A DNA stretch of 64,000 nt, from positions 1 through 64,000 of the forward strand of contig JANQGX010000055.1 of assembly GCA_028282885.1 (NCBI GenBank). The letters are read 5' to 3'. Each line of letters starts with the position of its first letter. Position 1 is the first letter of the stretch. This document shows, in pieces, positions 58,875 through 64,000 of this stretch. Both the position numbers and the translations under genes were made by a program. Under the pieces are notes generated by a model that was given only the letters and a program-made list of their open reading frames with translations, did not search any database and had not been told where the DNA came from. The stretch is from SAR324 cluster bacterium. GTDB lineage: Bacteria > SAR324 > XYD2-FULL-50-16.

Positions 58875-60640
58875 TGCTTATTTCCCTCCTGATGTAAATC
58901 CCAGGTTTGTGCTTTTTCATAGTTTCGCCATAATCTTTCATACGTTCCTTGGTTTTCCAGCAAATCGCCATGTTCTCCTGTTTCCGTAACCGCTCCCTGG
59001 TCGAAAACCACGATTTGTTCAACATTTTTTATGGTTGATAGACGATGTGCAATCATGATGACTGTTTTACATTTCAAAAGGTTGGACAGCGCTTTGACAA
59101 TCTCTTCCTCGTTTTCAGGGTCTGCAAAAGCGGTGGCTTCATCAAGAACAATGATGGGGGTGTTTCTTAAAATCGCCCTGGCAATAGTGATTCTCTGTTT
59201 CTGACCACCAGAGAGATATACTCCCCTGTCCCCGGCCGGTGTTTGATATCCCTTCGGCAAGGTCATTATGAAATCGTGAATCTGAGCGGCTCTCGCAGCT
59301 TCTATCATATCCCCATCAGTAGCGTTTTCGTTAGCGATTTTGATATTGTTAGCCAGGGTATCGTTGAATAAAAAGGTATCCTGAAAGACGAAGGTGACCG
59401 TGTCCATCAGTGTTTTCGATTCCATATCCCTGATATCAACGCCGCCGATTTTTATAGTGCCTTCCTTTATGTCCCAAAACCTGGGAATCAGCTTGGCCAC
59501 GGTGCTCTTGCCAGCTCCGCTGGGCCCCACCAGTGCAGTGGCGGTATTTTGGGAAACTCTGAAACTTACGTCTTTCAATGCGTAATGATCCTGCTCATTG
59601 TATTTGAACGAGACATTCTCAAAAGCGATGTCAAATTTTTCCGGTCGTTTAAATGATGATGGTATTTTAAGCTGAGGCAGATTTAAAATCTCCTGAATTC
59701 TCACGGCTGCGGCTTTTGATTTTTTAAGAAAATCTCTCATCCACATCAGCGGCATCAAGGCATCAGCCATACCGGTGCTGACCATTAGTGCAGCGACAAA
59801 GGGCACAAATTCCAAACTACCCTGCAAAATGAAAACGATACCTGTAATGGTTACCGCAACCAGGGTCGGCAGTGGATTCAAAACAGTTAAAGAGATTTGT
59901 CCGGCCGTTCCTGTCGCGGCAATCCACGCTTTTCCAAAGGTACGAAATCTTTCAAGTGCGTTGTTATACCTCTTGAAAGAGGTGGTACCATCATCAAAGG
60001 TTCTGACAACCGGCATGGCCTGAACAAACTCTATAACCGCCTTATTTACATCAGCCTGATTTTTATCATATTTTTCCCTGTAACTAACATCATCTTTCAT
60101 AACAAAATACATTATACCGGCTCCCACTATTAGTACGCATAAAGCCACAAGAGCCAGTCTGTAGTCAATAATCAAAAGCGCGATAAAAGAGGCGATTGGC
60201 GAGGCTACACTTCTGCCGATCATGGGTGTGCTGTCGGCCACAAAAGCGTGCAGGTTTTTAACATCGTCCAGGAGAACTTTTTTAAGCGCTCCCGTACCAA
60301 TGGTGATAATATTTCCCAAAGGGATCTTCGCCAGTCGTGTTGTGAGTTGTGTTCTTAGTATCTCTTCGAGCTTAAATGCCCCCAGGTGAGATATGACAAA
60401 GGAATAGTAGTTAATCAGGAAGGAGAGGATCACCATTGAGGCCAGGAATAGAAATGACTGCTTAAAGCCAAATGATATGTTGAAAGGTCCGAGGCTTCCG
60501 CCTGTTACAGCCAGTAATATGAATATTGTGACAGAGGTTATACTGCCTATTACCGATAGTCCAACGGCTGTGATTATGTAGCCTTTGACAGGTGCCACTA
60601 TTGCCCAAAGTCCTTTTTGTATCGTTTCAGGTTGATTCAT
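58871..60640 (-). CDS. Exporter-fold ABC half-transporter 1 (YbtP/IrtA-like)
   Basis: A 589-residue half-transporter with membrane domain and ATPase. Walker A is GPSGAGKSTV, signature YLSGGQKQRITIARA, Walker B IIVLDEATAFADPENEE, H-loop MIAHRLST. The FADPENEE extension after Walker B is a feature I associate with the YbtP/IrtA-type group. It forms a heterodimer with the product of 57108. It lacks the long N-terminal siderophore-interaction domain of IrtA. It follows the binding-protein gene by 72 bases. Confidence 0.85.
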   Translation of the reverse strand: MNQPETIQKGLWAIVAPVKGYIITAVGLSVIGSITSVTIFILLAVTGGSLGPFNISFGFKQSFLFLASMVILSFLINYYSFVISHLGAFKLEEILRTQLTTRLAKIPLGNIITIGTGALKKVLLDDVKNLHAFVADSTPMIGRSVASPIASFIALLIIDYRLALVALCVLIVGAGIMYFVMKDDVSYREKYDKNQADVNKAVIEFVQAMPVVRTFDDGTTSFKRYNNALERFRTFGKAWIAATGTAGQISLTVLNPLPTLVAVTITGIVFILQGSLEFVPFVAALMVSTGMADALMPLMWMRDFLKKSKAAAVRIQEILNLPQLKIPSSFKRPEKFDIAFENVSFKYNEQDHYALKDVSFRVSQNTATALVGPSGAGKSTVAKLIPRFWDIKEGTIKIGGVDIRDMESKTLMDTVTFVFQDTFLFNDTLANNIKIANENATDGDMIEAARAAQIHDFIMTLPKGYQTPAGDRGVYLSGGQKQRITIARAILRNTPIIVLDEATAFADPENEEEIVKALSNLLKCKTVIMIAHRLSTIKNVEQIVVFDQGAVTETGEHGDLLENQGTYERLWRNYEKAQTWDLHQEGNKQ

Positions 60641-60712
60641 TTAATCATCTCTTCGTGTGTTCGGCCTGCTTTCTTTAAAGTGCGGGGGGTTGGGATGCCT
60701 ATGAAAAATGGA

Positions 60713-61840
60713 TCACCGAATCAAGGGATACACAAATACCCCGGTTTTTGCGATATCTACATCCGCTCGAAAAAACTTCGTGTAGTATTCCTGGTGAATG
60801 GCCACCGGATCAAGATCGGCGAAAAGTTTCGGGTAAAAAATCTTGGCCAGATAGGGCATACTCAAAACGAGATTAGCTCCGGCAAACAACTCCGACATAG
60901 CATAGACCCTTCCCTCTCGGACAGCCCTGCTGTTCGCAAAAGCAGGCAGCGCCATTGCGGCATCCCTGCGTTGAGCTGCCAAAGTTGTATCGCCCACGAG
61001 AGGACCATACGCCCCGGGGACAGCGTCAGCGACCAGCAACACATCATAATCCTGTTCCACAATCCATTCCAGATCGATCCCTTGTACATAACCTTTATGA
61101 GAAGATGGAAGTTCACCAGCAACGTTGTGCCCGCCTGTTACAACATCCCGAGCATAAAACGTGGGCATTTCATTGGTGAAAGTTAAGAAATAGTCGACAG
61201 GTCCGGGGCTGGTTTTGAAAAAGTAGGTTGTTTTTTCTTCTTCCGAAAGATCCTTTGTTTTCCTGACCAAGCTTTCAACCATACTGCCCACCCAGTCTAT
61301 ATAAGCGTTTGCCTCATTCTCTCGATCCAGAAGTTTACCCAGCATTTTAAAGCTTTCCCGCATTCCATTAGGATAATCCGTGGTTTTTACCGCAACGATG
61401 GGTATCACGTCTCCCCACTTTTCTATAAACTCCGGTAATCCCGGCATTGGCAGTACTTCCAGGATTAACAGATCGGGATTCAGCTCGATCAGCACTTCCA
61501 TATTAGGCTGATACTGATGGTATATATCAGGGATAATTCGGGTAATACTTTCAAAACCGGGATAAAGGCCAGGATCACTCACATATGGCCCCCCACCCAC
61601 AACCATTTCCCAGGCATTCAGGATTTTCAGCACAACCGGTATACTGTAATTGGTCCATGCTAAGGTTCTGGCTGGCCCCTTGATGGTTACCTTCCTTCCC
61701 AAGGCGTCTGTTACTGTGATCTTGTCTTGGGATGGAGAAGCGATTCCCCGCTTGTCAACGGCTATAAGTGGAGGACAAAATACAATTGATAAACAAAGAC
61801 ATATGGCTGTTAGCAATTGTTTTTTTGAATTTTTTCCCAT
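60713..61840 (-). CDS. Periplasmic metal-chelate binding protein (FecB/BtuF-like)
   Basis: A 375-residue class III periplasmic binding protein with a signal peptide (LLTAICLCLSIVFCPPLIAV). ITVTDALGRKVTIKGPARTL and NMEVLIELNPDLLILEVLP are the family N-terminal lobe motifs; HNVAGELPSSHKGYVQGIDL and REGRVYAMSELFAGA follow in the second lobe. ATG 61840 has GGGG 5 bases upstream; a longer frame from 61879 is less fitting. It would bind a ferric siderophore, haem or cobalamin-like ligand in the periplasm and hand it to the ABC pair downstream. Confidence 0.87.
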   Translation of the reverse strand: MGKNSKKQLLTAICLCLSIVFCPPLIAVDKRGIASPSQDKITVTDALGRKVTIKGPARTLAWTNYSIPVVLKILNAWEMVVGGGPYVSDPGLYPGFESITRIIPDIYHQYQPNMEVLIELNPDLLILEVLPMPGLPEFIEKWGDVIPIVAVKTTDYPNGMRESFKMLGKLLDRENEANAYIDWVGSMVESLVRKTKDLSEEEKTTYFFKTSPGPVDYFLTFTNEMPTFYARDVVTGGHNVAGELPSSHKGYVQGIDLEWIVEQDYDVLLVADAVPGAYGPLVGDTTLAAQRRDAAMALPAFANSRAVREGRVYAMSELFAGANLVLSMPYLAKIFYPKLFADLDPVAIHQEYYTKFFRADVDIAKTGVFVYPLIR

Positions 61841-62023
61841 AAAAACCCCGTTTGGATTCGAAAACAGCATCAAAAACATCTTCCTGGTTGCTTATCAACT
61901 CAGGGTGGCAGATTCATGACTCCATATTGTTTCGGTATTGCCTTGGCAGTCTGCTTGACAAGCCGGAACTGGACTAAAAGCGAACAGGTTTACTCCTCTT
62001 CGTTTATCAAGATTTATGGATCT

Positions 62024-62854
62024 TCAATCCAAAGGCGTTCCGCATATTCTTAGATGCACCATTGAACATACACCAAGTATATCAGGTATTAAGAAAATCA
62101 TTTTTGTTCGCAAGGGAAGTCCCTTGTTCATTCCTTTAGACATTGGAATTGTGTTTATTACTTTGATTCTTTTGTCCCATTTTTCGAGGGCTTTTATTGG
62201 TTTCAGTCCCCATCCACCATCCATGGATATCCCGATACCTCCCTTTTTTAGCACTTGCTTTTTGGCAATTTTCATTCCCAGTGGCGACAGTGAATCAAAG
62301 AAAAGCTCACAAGATTCAAAATAGTCGGCTGTCTTAATAAAGAACTCCTTAATCTGATCTTCCCCGAAATAATAGAGCACGCCCCCGGCCAGAAACAGCA
62401 ATCCATCCCGAACTTTTATCTCTTCAAACCATTTCGTATCCAGAAATGACGAAGCAATACTTTTATGCCGGTCGCTATCTTCGTAGAAGTTTTTTCTGAG
62501 TGCTATAACATCAGGCAGGTCAAGCTCGTAGAACATGATTTTACCATTGTCTATACGGCTGAAGGTGGTGTCTAAGCCACAGCCTATATTGACAACCGCA
62601 GCTTCGGGATGCTTTTCAATAAACTCGAGGGCCATTCTATCCGTATGCAGGCTGCGCGCTACCCAGCCATGCTGGGACATGGATTGGGTTTTTTCGACGG
62701 CTGAAAAGTCGTAATCCAGTTTTGTGATAATTTCTACCGCTTTTTCATCCACTAATCGCGGATGGCTCTTTTGTGTTTCATAAGCTCTGCCCCACAAAGG
62801 CAGTAACAGTGTTTCCTGAATAGTGCCTTTATTTATTTTGATTTTTTGATCCAT
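62024..62854 (-). CDS. Class I SAM-dependent methyltransferase (LCM/O-methyltransferase-like)
   Basis: A 276-residue methyltransferase. The N-terminus LLLPLWGRAYETQKSHPRLV and DEKAVEIITKLDYDF belong to the leucine-carboxyl-methyltransferase/polyketide O-methyltransferase group. The SAM-binding motif is AAVVNIGCGLDTTFSRID, followed by the acidic YELDLPDVI and FLAGGVLYYF. Genes of this kind recur in TonB receptor/ABC operons of anaerobes, where the product may modify the chelator or help release the metal. It is 66 bases from the receptor gene. Confidence 0.85.
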   Translation of the reverse strand: MDQKIKINKGTIQETLLLPLWGRAYETQKSHPRLVDEKAVEIITKLDYDFSAVEKTQSMSQHGWVARSLHTDRMALEFIEKHPEAAVVNIGCGLDTTFSRIDNGKIMFYELDLPDVIALRKNFYEDSDRHKSIASSFLDTKWFEEIKVRDGLLFLAGGVLYYFGEDQIKEFFIKTADYFESCELFFDSLSPLGMKIAKKQVLKKGGIGISMDGGWGLKPIKALEKWDKRIKVINTIPMSKGMNKGLPLRTKMIFLIPDILGVCSMVHLRICGTPLD

Positions 62855-62920
62855 ATCTCTTTCTCCATGTGGACTATTTTTTGAGGTTCTCGGGTTTTGC
62901 TGGGTTCAATGATCCACTCG

Positions 62921-64000
62921 TCAAAACATGTAGGCCAGTTGTAATCCCAGTTCACCCGGTTCGCTGTAGACGACATTATAACCGCCGTAGACTCCTTTCG
63001 CGTCATAGATCGTGTCGAAGATGTTTTTGCCATAGAGGTATACATCAAGATTCCTGAACTCATATCCGACCTTGGCATTGGCAATAGCGTACGCATCCCT
63101 GGCAGCAGTATTGGCTTTATCGAAATAGGTCTTGCCGTAACCGATATAATCCGCCCTGGCGTAAAATCCCGAGGTATGTCGGTATTGGCCGCCGATGTTA
63201 CAGGTATAATCCGGAGCCCATGGATTTTTGTTCCCCTCATAGTCGCCCAGGGCATCACTGAATTCATCAAATCTTACGTCAGTTTGTCCGTAGCTTGCAA
63301 TCAGGGACAGACCGTCGGTGATCCTGGCAGACAGTTCCAGTTCAACGCCTGTTCCTGTGGCCTTGGCGGCATTGGTCAGGTAGGAGAAACCGCTGGGGAG
63401 GGCCTGCGTAACTTGCATATTGGTGATATTCATCTGAAATATGGCACCGTTGATGATGAGGCGGTTGTCCAGCAAGGCGCTTTTCACGCCGATATCATAA
63501 GACCACAACTCTTCCTGATCGTAGCGGTAGTACTGTTGATCGGTCGCTGCAAGGTTGAATCCACCCGAACGATATCCTTTTGCAACACTCAGATAAGTCA
63601 TTACCTTGGGGGTGACTTTGAATTCCAGGGCAACCTTGGGGCTGACCCCATCCCACGAGCCACTTCTCTCTTCGTTTGAAATGCGATTCGTGAAATTTCG
63701 TTCTTCATTCTCATAGCGCAAACCCCCACCCAATCCCAGTTTCTCGCTTACCGGGTAACTCAGGTTGGCAAACACGGCATAGGAACTGCCGTCAAGTTTA
63801 CGATTATATGAAGAGGCAAAATTCGGATAAATCGACGTTGTCACGCTCTCAATATTGTTGTCATCCAAGTCGTAATACAAGCCCGCCAGCCACTTCAGAT
63901 CCCCTTTTGCATAACCCAGTCGTAATTCTTCCGATTGCTTTCGGAATTCATATTTGTTTTTATTGTGCATTAATGTGTTGGGGCCAAAATCATAGTCCAT
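62921..64000 (-). CDS. TonB-dependent outer-membrane receptor (3' part)
   Basis: The last 360 codons of a TonB-dependent receptor; the gene continues past the window's right edge, so the plug domain and TonB box are not visible. Beta-barrel features are LSVAKGYRSGGFNLAATD, SYDIGVKSALLDNRLIINGA, YLYGKNIFDTIYD, and the terminal GELGLQLAYMF with final phenylalanine. YRSGGFN and the NIFD motif are characteristic of siderophore-type receptors. It is the first visible gene of the uptake operon, which then runs through the methyltransferase, binding protein and ABC pair. The chelate is unknown. Confidence 0.92.
   Translation of the reverse strand: MDYDFGPNTLMHNKNKYEFRKQSEELRLGYAKGDLKWLAGLYYDLDDNNIESVTTSIYPNFASSYNRKLDGSSYAVFANLSYPVSEKLGLGGGLRYENEERNFTNRISNEERSGSWDGVSPKVALEFKVTPKVMTYLSVAKGYRSGGFNLAATDQQYYRYDQEELWSYDIGVKSALLDNRLIINGAIFQMNITNMQVTQALPSGFSYLTNAAKATGTGVELELSARITDGLSLIASYGQTDVRFDEFSDALGDYEGNKNPWAPDYTCNIGGQYRHTSGFYARADYIGYGKTYFDKANTAARDAYAIANAKVGYEFRNLDVYLYGKNIFDTIYDAKGVYGGYNVVYSEPGELGLQLAYMF

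Noticed and set aside
1..64000. CRISPR arrays, tRNA or rRNA genes, and intact transposases
   Set aside because: No regularly spaced repeats, no cloverleaf-like or rRNA sequence and no transposase-like protein was found on reading both strands; a covariance-model search would be the decisive test for tRNA genes.

Overview
The window looks like a stretch of accessory, catabolic chromosome from a strictly anaerobic Gram-negative bacterium, most likely a Desulfobacterota (sulfate-reducer-like) organism. The grounds are a glycyl radical enzyme with its radical-SAM activase, an indolepyruvate:ferredoxin oxidoreductase with an FrhB-like protein, ferredoxin-type 4Fe-4S proteins, selenium-metabolism genes, long chemoreceptors, an outer-membrane porin and a TonB-dependent receptor. 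This is inference from gene content. No rRNA, tRNA, CRISPR array or intact insertion sequence was seen.

Layout. 1-167: tail of a chemoreceptor. 476-3442: selenium/sulfur-trafficking operon (YedE-type transporter, TusA/YedF-like protein, Se/S-carrier-like protein, ribokinase-like protein, small zinc-ribbon-like protein). 3469-9352: cytoplasmic GH38 alpha-mannosidase and MFS transporter, divergent from a GntR/LacI-type regulator, with repeated GATATATC operators between. 9545-16863: glycyl radical enzyme locus (GPH symporter, TetR regulator, glycyl radical enzyme, activase, second GPH symporter) behind a good promoter and a perfect inverted-repeat operator. 16948-19946: PepSY membrane protein and porin. 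20317-30449: minus-strand peptidase/hydrolase/oxidoreductase/MFS cluster headed by a FadR-type GntR regulator. 30797-33297: a lipoprotein hydrolase followed by a decayed zone with a broken MarR gene, a damaged ribbon-helix-helix gene and a duplicated copy of the GntR promoter. 33334-39887: IorBA, FrhB-like protein, Nramp-like transporter and two uncharacterised proteins. 39888-41009: a long leader and decayed sequence.

41010-57007 is the most coherent module. A UTRA regulator is followed by a minus-strand chemoreceptor, a BKACE enzyme and a 3-hydroxyisobutyrate-dehydrogenase-like enzyme. Divergent from these is a plus-strand run of M20 amidohydrolase, a complete Dpp/Opp-type ABC importer, an IclR regulator, a creatinase-like M24 enzyme and an MmgE/PrpD enzyme. 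The two arms start from mirrored TTGACA promoters, each followed at exactly the same distance by the inverted repeat ATTCCG-N5-CGGAAT. This suggests one IclR-controlled pathway that senses, imports and degrades an unidentified amide or amino-acid-like compound through a beta-hydroxy acid to beta-keto acid to BKACE route. A 33-bp perfect hairpin closes the module.

57108-64000: on the minus strand, a TonB-dependent receptor (running off the end), a class I methyltransferase, a FecB/BtuF-like binding protein and a pair of exporter-fold ABC half-transporters resembling the YbtPQ/IrtAB siderophore importers. These probably take up a metal chelate or corrinoid-like compound.

Across the window many catabolic modules carry their own regulator, each from a different family (GntR/LacI, TetR, GntR-FadR, MarR, GntR-UTRA, IclR), and remnants of broken and duplicated genes lie between the modules.
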